Below, piece by piece: positions 46,664-56,393 of a DNA stretch of 64,000 nucleotides. Source of the stretch: Prescottella subtropica (lineage in GTDB: Bacteria; Actinomycetota; Actinomycetes; Mycobacteriales; Mycobacteriaceae); contig NZ_SKCH01000001.1 of assembly GCF_005434945.1 (NCBI RefSeq), positions 186,001 through 250,000 of the forward strand. Direction: 5' to 3'. Made by a program: the position numbers and the translations under genes. Position 1 is the first letter of the stretch. Every line of letters begins with the position of its first letter. The notes beneath the pieces are model-generated. The model was not told where the DNA came from and searched no databases. It worked only from the letters and a program-made list of their open reading frames with translations.

Positions 46664-49522
46664 GTGACCGAGCCAGTGCAGCACACCCCCTCCCCCGACG
46701 ACTCGACGCCGCAGCACCGCTACACCGCGGACCTTGCCGGCCGCATCGAGACGCGCTGGCAGGACCTGTGGAGCGAGCGCGGCACGTTCGATGCCCCCAA
46801 CCCGGTGGGCGCGCTGAAGGGCGACGTGCCCGCCGACAAGCTGTTCGTGCAGGACATGTTCCCGTACCCGTCGGGCTCGGGTCTGCACGTCGGGCATCCG
46901 CTCGGCTACATCGCCACCGACGTGTACGCCCGCTACCACCGCATGCAGGGCCACAACGTGCTGCACACCCTCGGATACGACGCGTTCGGTCTGCCGGCCG
47001 AGCAGTACGCGGTGCAGACGGGCACGCATCCGCGCACCACCACCGAGGCGAACATCGCGAACATGCAGCGTCAGCTGCGCCGGTTGGGCCTGGGCCACGA
47101 CACCCGTCGCTCGGTCGCGACCACCGACGTCGACTTCTACCACTGGACGCAGTGGATCTTCCTGCAGATCTACAACGCCTGGTACGACACGGCGGCCGGC
47201 AAGGCGCGCCGCATCTCCGAGCTCGAGGCCGAATTCGCTTCCGGTGAGCGCGTTCTGGAGGACGGCCGGGAGTGGGCGTCGTTGGACGCGGCGGCGCGGG
47301 CTGCCGTCCTCGACTCGTACCGCCTGGTCTACCACTCGGATTCGATGGTCAACTGGTGCCCCGGGCTGGGCACGGTGCTGGCCAACGAAGAGGTCACCGC
47401 GGACGGCCGCTCCGAGCGCGGAAACTTCCCGGTGTTCCGGAAGCACCTGCAGCAGTGGATGATGCGCATCACCGCGTACTCGGACCGTCTCGTCGACGAC
47501 CTCGAGTACCTGGACTGGCCGGAGAAGGTCAAGTCCATGCAGCGCAACTGGATCGGGCGTTCGCACGGCGCGCAGGTCACGTTCACTGCCCTGGGTGAGC
47601 GCATCGACGTGTTCACCACCCGCCCCGACACCCTGTTCGGTGCGTCCTACGTGACCCTGGCCCCCGAGCACGAGCTGGTCGACCGACTGGTCGCCGCGCA
47701 GTGGCCGGACGGCGTCGATCCGCGCTGGACCGGTGGCGCCGCCACCCCCGCCGACGCCGTCGCCGCGTACCGGGCGTCGATCGCCGCGAAGACCGACCTC
47801 GAACGCCAGGAGAACAAGGAGAAGACCGGTGTCTTCCTCGGCGTCTACGCCGTGAACCCGGTCAACGGGCAGAAGCTGCCGGTGTTCATCGCCGACTACG
47901 TGCTCACCGGCTACGGCACCGGCGCCATCATGGCGGTGCCCGGCCACGACCAGCGGGACTGGGAGTTCGCGACCGCGTTCGGCCTCGACATCCTCGAGGT
48001 CATCAAGGGCGGCTCGGACCTGTCCGAGGCCGCGTACACCGGCGACGGCCCCCTGATCAACTCTCGGAGAGAAGACGGATTCAGTCTGGACGGGCTGACC
48101 GTCGCCGACGCCAAGAAGGCCGTCATCGCCCGGCTCGAGGCGGACGGCGTCGGACGCGGCACCATCCAGTACAAGCTGCGCGACTGGCTGTTCGCGCGTC
48201 AGCGGTACTGGGGCGAGCCGTTCCCGATCGTCTACGGTGCCGACGGCGTCGCGCATCCGCTGCCGGAATCGGCTCTGCCGGTGGAACTTCCGGAGGTCGA
48301 GGACTATGCGCCGGTGTCGTTCGATCCGGACGACGCCGCGTCCGAGCCGTCGCCGCCGCTGGCGAAGGCGTCCGACTGGGTGAACGTCGAACTCGATCTC
48401 GGTGACGGACTGCAGACCTACCGCCGCGACACCAACGTGATGCCGCAGTGGGCGGGCAGCTCGTGGTACCAGCTGCGCTACATCGACCCCACCAACAGCG
48501 AGCAGTTCGTCGCCCCCGAGAACGAGGCCTACTGGACCGGTCCGCGCCCGGACATCCACGGTCCCAACGATCCCGGCGGCGTCGACCTGTACGTCGGTGG
48601 TGTCGAGCACGCGGTGCTGCACCTGCTGTACTCGCGGTTCTGGCACAAGGTGCTGTTCGACCTGGGCTACGTCAGCTCGTCCGAGCCGTACCGTCGCCTG
48701 TTCAACCAGGGTTACATCCAGGCGTACGCCTACACCGATGCCCGCGGCGTCTACGTGCCGGCCACCGAGGTCACCGAGCAGGACGGCACATTCTGGTTCG
48801 AGGGCGCCGAGGTCAAGCGCGAATACGGAAAGATGGGCAAGAGCCTCAAGAATTCCGTTGCGCCCGACGAGATCTGCGACGAATTCGGCGCCGACACCCT
48901 CCGCGTCTACGAGATGGCGATGGGCCCGCTCGACACGTCCCGGCCGTGGGCCACCAAGGACGTCATCGGCGCTCACCGCTTCCTGCAGCGGGCGTGGCGT
49001 GTCGTCGTCGACGAGGAGACCGGCAACCTGCGCGTCACCGACACCGACCCGTCCGAGGACACCCTGCGTGCCCTGCACAAGACCATCGCCGGCGTCTCCG
49101 AGGACTACGCGGCGCTGCGCGACAACACCGCCGTCGCCAAGCTGATCGAGTACACCAACCACCTCACCAAGGCGTACCCGGACGGTGCGCCGCGCACGGT
49201 GGTCGACCCGCTCGCCCTCATGCTCGGCCCCGTCGCCCCGCACCTCGCCGAGGAACTGTGGTCGCGCCTCGGCCACACCGAGTCCCTCGCCCACGGCCCC
49301 TTCCCCACCGCCGACGACCAGTGGCTGACCGAGGACACCGTCGAATACCCCATCCAGGTCAACGGCAAGGTCCGCAGCCGCATCCAGGTCGCCGCCGACG
49401 CCGCCCGCGAGGACATCGAGAAGATCGCCCTCGCCGACGACAAGATCGTCGCCATGCTCGACGGCAACGACCCCCGCAAGGTCATCGTCGTCCCCGGCAA
49501 GATGGTGAACATCGTTCTCTAG
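46664..49522 (+). CDS. leuS: leucyl-tRNA synthetase
   Basis: This 952-residue class I synthetase charges tRNA-Leu. HIGH appears as HVGHPLGY at about residue 78, the CP1 editing domain is in the middle, and KMSKS appears as KMGKS near residue 725. The anticodon-binding and C-terminal domains are complete. GTG start at 46664. The 124-bp leader shows no T-box or leader peptide that I can identify. A bidirectional hairpin follows. Confidence 0.97.
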   Translation: MTEPVQHTPSPDDSTPQHRYTADLAGRIETRWQDLWSERGTFDAPNPVGALKGDVPADKLFVQDMFPYPSGSGLHVGHPLGYIATDVYARYHRMQGHNVLHTLGYDAFGLPAEQYAVQTGTHPRTTTEANIANMQRQLRRLGLGHDTRRSVATTDVDFYHWTQWIFLQIYNAWYDTAAGKARRISELEAEFASGERVLEDGREWASLDAAARAAVLDSYRLVYHSDSMVNWCPGLGTVLANEEVTADGRSERGNFPVFRKHLQQWMMRITAYSDRLVDDLEYLDWPEKVKSMQRNWIGRSHGAQVTFTALGERIDVFTTRPDTLFGASYVTLAPEHELVDRLVAAQWPDGVDPRWTGGAATPADAVAAYRASIAAKTDLERQENKEKTGVFLGVYAVNPVNGQKLPVFIADYVLTGYGTGAIMAVPGHDQRDWEFATAFGLDILEVIKGGSDLSEAAYTGDGPLINSRREDGFSLDGLTVADAKKAVIARLEADGVGRGTIQYKLRDWLFARQRYWGEPFPIVYGADGVAHPLPESALPVELPEVEDYAPVSFDPDDAASEPSPPLAKASDWVNVELDLGDGLQTYRRDTNVMPQWAGSSWYQLRYIDPTNSEQFVAPENEAYWTGPRPDIHGPNDPGGVDLYVGGVEHAVLHLLYSRFWHKVLFDLGYVSSSEPYRRLFNQGYIQAYAYTDARGVYVPATEVTEQDGTFWFEGAEVKREYGKMGKSLKNSVAPDEICDEFGADTLRVYEMAMGPLDTSRPWATKDVIGAHRFLQRAWRVVVDEETGNLRVTDTDPSEDTLRALHKTIAGVSEDYAALRDNTAVAKLIEYTNHLTKAYPDGAPRTVVDPLALMLGPVAPHLAEELWSRLGHTESLAHGPFPTADDQWLTEDTVEYPIQVNGKVRSRIQVAADAAREDIEKIALADDKIVAMLDGNDPRKVIVVPGKMVNIVL

Positions 49523-49535
49523 GCGCTTCGCGCCC

Positions 49536-49575
49536 GTGCGCCTTTTTGGTAGCTCCCACTACCAAAAAGGCGCAC
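49536..49575. terminator. bidirectional terminator between leuS and YfcC gene
   Basis: A perfect 17-bp stem (49536-49552 with 49559-49575) has a 6-nt loop, and the stem includes CTTTTTGG / CCAAAAAG. It can terminate both convergent genes. Confidence 0.85.
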
Positions 49576-49581
49576 AGCACC

Positions 49582-51177
49582 TCACTCCAGGACGGCGGCG
49601 ACGCCGATGACGGTGACGACGATCGCGAGGTTGGTCGCGATGAGCGGCCACACGAACCGCAGGTACTTGTCGTAGCCGACCTTGGCCATGGCCAGGCCGC
49701 CGACGACGACCACGTTGGTGGGGGACACCATCATCATCAGCCCGTGGCCCATCTGGAAGGCGCTGATCACCAGGGAGCGGCTGATCCCGGCGAGGTCGCC
49801 GAGCGGGGCGAGCAGCGGCATCGCGAGGGTCGCGTGGCCGGTGCTGGACGGGATGAGGAACGCGAGCGGGATGTTGACGAGTGTCACGAGGATCGCGAAC
49901 GCGCCCGCGGAAGCGCCGGCGGCGAGGTGTTCCATCGCGTTGAGGATGGTGTCGAGGGTTTCGGTGTTGGTCATGATCACCGAGACGCCGCTCGCGAGCA
50001 GGATGACGATCGCAGGACCGATCATGTCGGCGGCGCCGCGGGTGATCAGGGAGACGAGTTGCTTCTCCCCCGTCTTCGCGACGAGGCCGGTGAGGACAGC
50101 GGCGAGCACGAACAGCATCGCCAGTTGAGGGAACCACCAGTTCAATTCGAACCAGTACGGGTCGGCGGTGGTGACGTGGTAGGCGTCGTACTCGGCGGGG
50201 CCGGTGACGCCACCGAAGATGCTCGACCACGGGATGACCGCGAAGATCATCAGCGCAAAGGTGAACGCGGTGATCACGAGGACGAGTTTCTGTGTTCGGG
50301 TGAGGGTTTCGCCACCCTGAACGATGTCGGCATCGGGCTTGTCGGAAGCATCGGGGGCGTCGACGCCGACGAGGGAGCGGGACGGGTCGGTGCGGACGCG
50401 GGCGGCGTACCGCAGCACGAACGCGACCGCCACGGCGGTGAGTGCGACCCACAGGATCACCCGCAGCACGATGCCGTCGCCGATGGAGACACCGGCCTCG
50501 CCGGATGCGACGCCGATGGAGAACGGGTTGACGGTCGACGCCATCGTGCCGACCATGGCGCCGACGACGATCGTGGCGGCGGCGACCAGCCGGTCGTAGC
50601 TGAGCGCCGTCATGAGCGGCACGAGCAGCGCGTAGAACCCGAACGTCTCGACGGAGAACCCCATCGTGGAGCCGAGCAGTGAGAACAGCACCATGACGGC
50701 GGCGATGAGCAGCCAGCCCTTGTCGCCGAACCGGGTGGCGAGCTGCGACACGGCCGTCTCGAGGCTGCGGGTCGCGAAGCTCACCGAGATGAACGCGCCG
50801 AGCGCCATGATGAACATGACGATGCCGACGGACCCGAACAGGGTGCCGACGTTGCCGGTGTCGACGAACCCGGTGACCGTGTCCTTGACGCCGTAGAGGC
50901 CGTTGACGGGGGCGAGGATCAGCTGCTGGACGCGTTCGGTGAACGTCAGCGGCGAGTCGACGTTCTCGAACGTGCCGGGGATCGGGGAGCCGTCGCCGTC
51001 GGTAGCGAAGCGGCCCGACGGAATGAACAGGGCCGCGATCCACACCAGGACGGTGACGCCCGCGAGGATCGTCACCGGCCCCGGGAACTCGAACGGCTTC
51101 TTCGCCGGCGTCGACGAATCGTCCGAGGCGGCACAGGTGCCACCACTCTCGGATTCGGTGGGCGTCTGGTCGAGCAT
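49582..51177 (-). CDS. YfcC/DcuC-type membrane transporter
   Basis: This 531-residue protein has about 12 membrane helices and the YfcC-family pattern (GPVTILAGVTVLVWIAALFIPSG near the N terminus, HGLMMMVSPTNVVVVGGLAMA near the C terminus). The family includes putative C4-dicarboxylate or basic-amino-acid transporters; the substrate is uncertain. ATG at 51177 has GGGGAGG at 6 nt. Confidence 0.88.
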   Translation of the reverse strand: MLDQTPTESESGGTCAASDDSSTPAKKPFEFPGPVTILAGVTVLVWIAALFIPSGRFATDGDGSPIPGTFENVDSPLTFTERVQQLILAPVNGLYGVKDTVTGFVDTGNVGTLFGSVGIVMFIMALGAFISVSFATRSLETAVSQLATRFGDKGWLLIAAVMVLFSLLGSTMGFSVETFGFYALLVPLMTALSYDRLVAAATIVVGAMVGTMASTVNPFSIGVASGEAGVSIGDGIVLRVILWVALTAVAVAFVLRYAARVRTDPSRSLVGVDAPDASDKPDADIVQGGETLTRTQKLVLVITAFTFALMIFAVIPWSSIFGGVTGPAEYDAYHVTTADPYWFELNWWFPQLAMLFVLAAVLTGLVAKTGEKQLVSLITRGAADMIGPAIVILLASGVSVIMTNTETLDTILNAMEHLAAGASAGAFAILVTLVNIPLAFLIPSSTGHATLAMPLLAPLGDLAGISRSLVISAFQMGHGLMMMVSPTNVVVVGGLAMAKVGYDKYLRFVWPLIATNLAIVVTVIGVAAVLE

Positions 51178-51287
51178 CGGAAACCTCCCCGGTTCGGACG
51201 GATACATGCGACGTACCGACCGTCGGCGGACCCGGCTGAACGGCCAGAACAGGGCGAAAGTCACCATCCGCCCACCGGGGTTCTCCT

Positions 51288-51336
51288 GCTGAAGGGACCC
51301 TTCGTTCGCTTGTGGCGCACGAACGGACCCTTCAGC
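51288..51336 (-). terminator. imperfect hairpin downstream of the lipase gene
   Basis: GCTGAAGGG (51288-51296) pairs with CCCTTCAGC (51328-51336), with an inner GTTCG/CGAAC stem, just past the lipase stop. Confidence 0.55.
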
Positions 51337-51354
51337 TCGAAAGGGGGCGAACCC

Positions 51355-52866
51355 TCAGCACTCGTCGGGTGCGGGTTGCCCCTGGAAGAGGGCGTCGATC
51401 CAGTCGAATGCGCCGGAGTTGCCGAAGGCTTCGCCGAGGAGGTGTTCGCCGGGGACCTGGCGGTAGACGGCGCGGACCCCGAATCCGCATTGTTCGTCGT
51501 ACAGGTTGCGGGCGCCGAGGGCGGGGATCCAGAAGTCCTGTCCGCCGTTGTAGATGTAGAGCGGGGTGCCGGAGGCGAGGTTCGCCATTTTCATCTTGGT
51601 GAAAATCTGGTGTGCGGCAGGGGTATTCAGGGCATCCTTGACGTTGGCGAGGGCTTCGGCGGGCATGCCGAGGAGGCCGGCGATCGAGAGGTCGTTGACG
51701 CACAGGTCCTTGACGGACGAGGTGACGACGCGTTGTCCGAGGCCGTTGAGGAGGGGCAGGATGTCGAGGTTCTCCCGGGCGATCCCGAAGATCGCCGAGA
51801 GGAACAGTCCGCTGGAGAGGTTGCCGTTCATGGTGCGGCCGAGCATGTCGTAGTCGGCGGGCACACCGCCCATGGCGGCGCCGACGATGTCACCGGCCAG
51901 TTCGGGGGCGTAGGAGTCGAGGAGTTTGGCGGCGCCGTGGGTGGCGATCGCGCCGCCGGAGTAGCCGATCATGGCGAGCTTGCCGGCACCGAACTCCGCG
52001 GGGTACTCGTTGCGGACACCGCGGATGGTGTCGAGGATCGCGTGTCCGGCGACGAACGGTTCGCCGTACGTCATGTTCGGGCCCTCGTGGTCGGGGATCA
52101 GGACCGCGTATCCGCGTTCCTCGGCTTTCGCCGTGACCGGCCGTAGCCGTTCGAAGATGTTGGTGGACGGGGTGATTCCGTTCGCGAGCGTGTGGGACGG
52201 GGTGCAGGCCCGCCCGAGTCCGTTGATCGGCACGTTGTTCACGAGGATCGGCCGCGGGCCGGGGCCGGGCCAGGCGAGGGCCGGGACGACGAGGGTGGCG
52301 GTCGCGAACGACGGGTTGCCGGACGCGTCCGTCGTCTTCACCTTGAGTTGGTGGACTTCCCGCACCGGTTGGGACAGCACGGTTTGTGCGACGGGGGTGA
52401 CGTCGCGGGTGGTGATGACCTGACCGTTGGCCATGCCGTCCAGGCCGGGCGGGTAGTAGTCGAAGAACGGGTCGCCGATCGGGGACGGCAGCATCTCGGT
52501 GTGCAGGGTGTCGAGCGGCGGGGGCGGCAGGTCGGGCTCGGAGATCACGGAGCCGACGAGGCCGGGCATCCACGACCCGAATGCGGATCGGGCGAGGGAC
52601 GCGGTCCCCCACGACCCGGTGACCGGGGTGGTGCCGTTGGACGCGGTGCCGTCCGAACCGGTGCCGTCGGTGAGGGATCCGGGTCCGATGAAGCCCTGGC
52701 CGGCGGCACTGCCGGTGGATCCGATGCCACCGTTGCTGGTGTTCGGCATGGCGCTGCCCGCGGATTGGGCCGCGGCGGTGCCTCCGATCCCGGACGAGAC
52801 GACTGTTCCCACGGCCAGTGCGGCGACGAGCGCCCGGCACCAGAATCCCCCACCTGATTTCGGCAT
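51355..52866 (-). CDS. secreted LIP-family lipase
   Basis: This 503-residue protein has a signal peptide (residues 1-33, ending AAAQ), a Gly/Ser/Thr-rich linker (about 35-100) and a secretory lipase domain (PF03583) with nucleophile motif GYSGGA. HEGP and the C-terminal GEHLLGE hold likely Asp/His triad members. It probably hydrolyses host or environmental acylglycerols; related mycolata enzymes act on triacylglycerols. Confidence 0.9.
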   Translation of the reverse strand: MPKSGGGFWCRALVAALAVGTVVSSGIGGTAAAQSAGSAMPNTSNGGIGSTGSAAGQGFIGPGSLTDGTGSDGTASNGTTPVTGSWGTASLARSAFGSWMPGLVGSVISEPDLPPPPLDTLHTEMLPSPIGDPFFDYYPPGLDGMANGQVITTRDVTPVAQTVLSQPVREVHQLKVKTTDASGNPSFATATLVVPALAWPGPGPRPILVNNVPINGLGRACTPSHTLANGITPSTNIFERLRPVTAKAEERGYAVLIPDHEGPNMTYGEPFVAGHAILDTIRGVRNEYPAEFGAGKLAMIGYSGGAIATHGAAKLLDSYAPELAGDIVGAAMGGVPADYDMLGRTMNGNLSSGLFLSAIFGIARENLDILPLLNGLGQRVVTSSVKDLCVNDLSIAGLLGMPAEALANVKDALNTPAAHQIFTKMKMANLASGTPLYIYNGGQDFWIPALGARNLYDEQCGFGVRAVYRQVPGEHLLGEAFGNSGAFDWIDALFQGQPAPDEC

Positions 52867-53036
52867 GCGCGGGACGCTAACAGTGGCACGTTCCGGGCCG
52901 CACCGCTTCGGAGGATTGTCACGAGTGCCCGATAGGCGGGATTGGACCGCCTGGTACGTATTTCGTCCGGCTACGCTGCCCTCCGACGAGAAGTCGAATA
53001 TTTACGGAAGTCGTTCCACGAGAAGAGGTTCAACGC

Positions 53037-53408
53037 ATGGCATCCGCAGAGGACATCAAGGGCACCGTCGCCGCGTACATGGAGGCGCTGGGCAGTAGGA
53101 GTGCGGATCGAGTGGCGGCGCTGTTCGCCGACGGCGCCACCGTGGAGGACCCGGTCGGTACCGAGCCGAAGCGTGGCGTCGAGGAGATCCGGGCCTTCTT
53201 CACCGCGATCGAGAAGCTGGACCAGTCGGCGGAACTGCTGACCGTCCGGGTCGCCGGCAACAGCGCGGCCTTCCACTTCCGGGTCACCACGAAGGCCGGG
53301 GACCGGACGTACGTCATCGAGCCGATCGACGTCATGACGTTCGACGACGACGCCAGGATCACCAGCACCCGCGCCTACTGGGCGCAGTCGGACATGACTG
53401 TCGCCTGA
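53037..53408 (+). CDS. ketosteroid isomerase-like (SnoaL/NTF2 fold) protein
   Basis: This 123-residue protein resembles bacterial steroid delta-5-3-ketosteroid isomerase over its length (ATVEDPVGTEP, then IDVMTFDDDARITSTRAYW). Tyr14, Asp38 and Asp98 align with the catalytic Tyr14/Asp38/Asp99 of the classical enzyme, so isomerase activity is plausible. The upstream 170 bp contain its leader with AGAAGAGG before the ATG. It converges with the SDR gene. Confidence 0.85.
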   Translation: MASAEDIKGTVAAYMEALGSRSADRVAALFADGATVEDPVGTEPKRGVEEIRAFFTAIEKLDQSAELLTVRVAGNSAAFHFRVTTKAGDRTYVIEPIDVMTFDDDARITSTRAYWAQSDMTVA

Positions 53409-53420
53409 GACGCGAAACTG

Positions 53421-54107
53421 CTACGGCCGCAGGATCGGCCGCAGCACGATCTCGGTGGGGTGCGCGTCCGCCGGCGTCCGGACTGCGTCGCGGACCGCAC
53501 CCGCCACCGTTTCCGGGGTGAGGAAGCGTCCGGCGTCGTACTCGCCGCCCTCCGCCGCGACGATCGCCCGCTGCATGTCGGTGTCGATGCGGCCGGGGTG
53601 GATCGACGTGACCCGCAGCGACGGTTCCTCGAGACGCAGCGCGTCCCCGAACGCCCGCAGCGCGAACTTGCTGGCCGCGTAGGCGCCCCAGCCGGCGTTG
53701 GCGCGCAGTCCCGCACCGGAATTGACGAGCACGACGTGCCCGTGGGCGGCGCGTAGTGCGGGCAGCAGCAGCCGGGTCAGTTCGGCGACGGCGACCACGT
53801 TCGCGTCGAAGGTTCGACGCCACACGTCGGCCGGGGTCTCCTCGATCGTGCCGATTTCGGCGACACCCGCGTTGTGCACGAGTACGTCGAGACGGTCGAT
53901 GTCGGCGACGGCGTCCGCGACCGCGGCATGGTCGGTGAGGTCGACGGGCCACGGCGCCGCCCCCAGTTCCCCGACGATCGGTTCGAGGGTGTCGGCGCTG
54001 CGCCCTCCGAGGATCAACTGGTGGGTGGGGGCGAGAGCGCGGGCGACGGCGGCACCGAGGCCGCGACTCCCGCCGGTGACGAGGGCGATCGGACGCTGGG
54101 GCGACAT
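53421..54107 (-). CDS. short-chain dehydrogenase/reductase
   Basis: This 228-residue SDR has cofactor motif TGGSRGLG, NAG motif (VHNAGVAEIG) and active-site YAASK with an upstream Ser (NSGAG). Asp/Arg after strand 2 (LGGRS) suggests NADP(H). Substrate unknown; the neighbouring ketosteroid isomerase-like gene hints at steroids (weak inference). It is divergent from ggH with a shared operator-like repeat. Confidence 0.92.
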   Translation of the reverse strand: MSPQRPIALVTGGSRGLGAAVARALAPTHQLILGGRSADTLEPIVGELGAAPWPVDLTDHAAVADAVADIDRLDVLVHNAGVAEIGTIEETPADVWRRTFDANVVAVAELTRLLLPALRAAHGHVVLVNSGAGLRANAGWGAYAASKFALRAFGDALRLEEPSLRVTSIHPGRIDTDMQRAIVAAEGGEYDAGRFLTPETVAGAVRDAVRTPADAHPTEIVLRPILRP

Positions 54108-54139
54108 GGGATCGAGGGTAGTCCGCCCGCCGCGCGTCG

Positions 54140-54160
54140 GCACCGACCGAACGTCGGTGC
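54140..54160. promoter_or_regulatory. inverted repeat in the SDR/ggH divergent region
   Basis: Perfect 8-bp arms GCACCGAC (54140-54147) and GTCGGTGC (54153-54160) are separated by 5 bp, 18 bp before the ggH start. A likely operator for an unidentified regulator. Confidence 0.55.
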
Positions 54161-54177
54161 GGGCGCAGAATGGGGGC

Positions 54178-55515
54178 GTGACCGATCCGGGATTCACTCC
54201 GACCCAGCTCGCGGCCCGTGCCGCCTACCTGTTGCGCGGCAACGATCTGGGCACCATGACCACCGCGGCGCCGCGGCTGTACCCGCACATGTGGAGCTGG
54301 GACGCCGCGTTCGTGGCGGTGGGACTGGCGCCGCTCAGCGTCGAACGGGCGGTGACCGAACTCGACACGCTGCTGTCGGCGCAGTGGGGCAACGGGATGA
54401 TCCCGCACATCGTGTTCGCGAACGGGGTCGACGGCTACTTCCCGGGCCCGGCCCGCTGGCAGTGCCGGGAACTGGCCGTGTCCGCACCGACGGGGGTGGA
54501 CACGTCCGGGATCACCCAGCCGCCGGTGCACGCGATCGCGGTGGCACGGATCCTCGAGCAGGCCCGGCGCCGCGGCGCCGGCACCCGCGCGGTCGCGGAG
54601 GACTTCCTGGACCGGCGGTGGGGTGCGCTGATGCGCTGGCACCGCTGGCTCGCGGACGCGCGGGACCCGGGCGGCAGCGGACGCATCACCGTCCACCACG
54701 GCTGGGAATCTGGTATGGACAACTCGCCGCGCTGGGATGCGGCGTACGCCAACGTGATTCCCGGTCCGGTGCCGGTGTACCGCAGGGCGGATGTCACGGT
54801 CGTCACCGACGCGTCGCAGCGGCCCAGCGACCGCGAGTACGACCGGTACCTGTGGCTGCTCGAGGAGATGAAGACCGCCCGCTACGACGACGGCATCGTC
54901 TCCGACACATCGAGTTTCGCGGTGCAGGACGTGTTCGTCAGCGCGATCTTCGCGCTCGCGTGCGATGTGCTCGCCGAGATCGGCGAGGAGTACGGCCGGC
55001 CGGCCGCCGACGTCCGGGACCTGCGCCGGTGGGCCGGGCGGTTCCGGGCCGGTGTCGTCGCGTCTACCGACGAGAACAGCGGCGCGGCACGCGATTTCGA
55101 TGTGCGCACGGACAAGTGGATCGCCACCGACACGATCGCGGCGTTCGCGCCCCTGCTGTGCGGGGGCCTCGAGCGGGACGTCGAACGGTCCCTGCTGCGG
55201 ACGTTCGAGGGACCCCGGTTCTGCGGTCACCCGGACCTGCGGTTCGCGGTCCCGCCGTCGACGTCGCCGGCCTCCCCGGACTTCCGGGCCCGCGAGTACT
55301 GGCGCGGCCCGGTGTGGCCGGTGACGACCTGGTTGTTCTCGTGGGCGTTCGCCCGGCGCGGGTGGGCGGAGCGGTCGGCACTGCTGCGCGCGGAGGGGTT
55401 GCGGCAGGCCGGGGACGGCAGCTTCGCCGAATACTACGAACCGTTCACCGGGGAGCCGCTCGGCAGCATGCAGCAGTCGTGGACGGCGGCGGCGGTCCTG
55501 GACTGGCTGGGCTGA
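54178..55515 (+). CDS. ggH: glucosylglycerate hydrolase (GH63-like)
   Basis: This 445-residue enzyme closely resembles mycobacterial glucosylglycerate hydrolase (TPTQLAARAAYLLRGNDLG, YPHMWSWDAAFVAVGLAPLS, HGWESGMDNSPRWD, and the terminal FAEYYEPFTGEPLGSMQQSW). It would release glucose and glycerate from the compatible solute glucosylglycerate, important on recovery from nitrogen starvation in mycobacteria. The GTG at 54178 gives the family length. The synthesis genes are not in the window. Confidence 0.92.
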   Translation: MTDPGFTPTQLAARAAYLLRGNDLGTMTTAAPRLYPHMWSWDAAFVAVGLAPLSVERAVTELDTLLSAQWGNGMIPHIVFANGVDGYFPGPARWQCRELAVSAPTGVDTSGITQPPVHAIAVARILEQARRRGAGTRAVAEDFLDRRWGALMRWHRWLADARDPGGSGRITVHHGWESGMDNSPRWDAAYANVIPGPVPVYRRADVTVVTDASQRPSDREYDRYLWLLEEMKTARYDDGIVSDTSSFAVQDVFVSAIFALACDVLAEIGEEYGRPAADVRDLRRWAGRFRAGVVASTDENSGAARDFDVRTDKWIATDTIAAFAPLLCGGLERDVERSLLRTFEGPRFCGHPDLRFAVPPSTSPASPDFRAREYWRGPVWPVTTWLFSWAFARRGWAERSALLRAEGLRQAGDGSFAEYYEPFTGEPLGSMQQSWTAAAVLDWLG

Positions 55516-55622
55516 CACCGCCCCGAACCGCCTGTTCCGGACATCTCCGGCGTCGACCGGACGAAGATGAACATCACCGCGAAATCGGCGCGTGCGGTGC
55601 GGAAGTCGTTTAGTGTCGGTCC

Positions 55623-56357
55623 ATGCCGAGGAACTTTCGTCGCTCCCTGCCGCGTGTCGCCGTTCTCCTTCTGGCCGGGGCGGTCACGTTCGCCACGCCC
55701 GCGCTCGCTGCCGCCAACCCGCGGGGCGTCGCCGTCGCGTCCTGGCAGCACCCGAACGGGGCGCCGATCGACTGGTTCCAGGTGCGAGCGTCCGGGCACG
55801 AGTTCGGGATGGTCAAGGCCACCGAGGGCCTGTCCTACACCAACCCGTACTTCGCGCAGGACTCGCTCGCGATGCGCGTCGCGGGGGTGGCGCGTGGCGC
55901 CTACCACTACGCGGATCCGGCGGCGTCCCCCGAGGCGCAGGCGGCGTTCTTCGCGGCCAACGCGCTGGCCGTCAACCAGATCGGCGGCCTGCCACCGGTC
56001 CTCGACCTCGAGAGCACCGGGGGCCTGTCGGCGCCGCAGCTGATCGACTGGACCCACCGGTACCTGAATGCGGTGCAGGGCCTCACCGGCCGCACCCCGA
56101 TCATCTACACGTACCCCAACTTCTGGCGCACCGCGATGGCGAACACCACCGAGTTCACCAACTATCCGCTGTGGATCGCCGACTACAACGGCGGCAACGC
56201 GCCGGGCCCGCTGCCCGGCGGCTGGAAGAACTGGGCGTTCTGGCAGTACACCGACAGCGGCCGGATCCCGGGAGTCAACGCCAACATCGACCTCAACGTC
56301 TACAGCGGATCGATGGGCGACCTGAACATGTACGCCCGCAACTTCTTCGGGAGCTGA
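55623..56357 (+). CDS. secreted GH25 lysozyme-like muramidase
   Basis: This 244-residue protein has a signal peptide (about residues 1-31) and a GH25 domain. The Asp-x-Glu catalytic pair is present (VLDLES, Asp128 and Glu130). The first conserved Asp of GH25, normally in GVDVS, is replaced by Ala37 (GVAVASWQ). Activity may therefore be reduced or altered. No wall-binding domain follows. Confidence 0.88.
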   Translation: MPRNFRRSLPRVAVLLLAGAVTFATPALAAANPRGVAVASWQHPNGAPIDWFQVRASGHEFGMVKATEGLSYTNPYFAQDSLAMRVAGVARGAYHYADPAASPEAQAAFFAANALAVNQIGGLPPVLDLESTGGLSAPQLIDWTHRYLNAVQGLTGRTPIIYTYPNFWRTAMANTTEFTNYPLWIADYNGGNAPGPLPGGWKNWAFWQYTDSGRIPGVNANIDLNVYSGSMGDLNMYARNFFGS

Positions 56358-56393
56358 CCCCGGTCCGGCGCCGGTGCATGCCATAGTGGGTGC

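Noticed and set aside
46616-49294. A long minus-strand open frame antisense to leuS
   Set aside because: leuS is unmistakable on the plus strand; the antisense frame is a codon-bias shadow.
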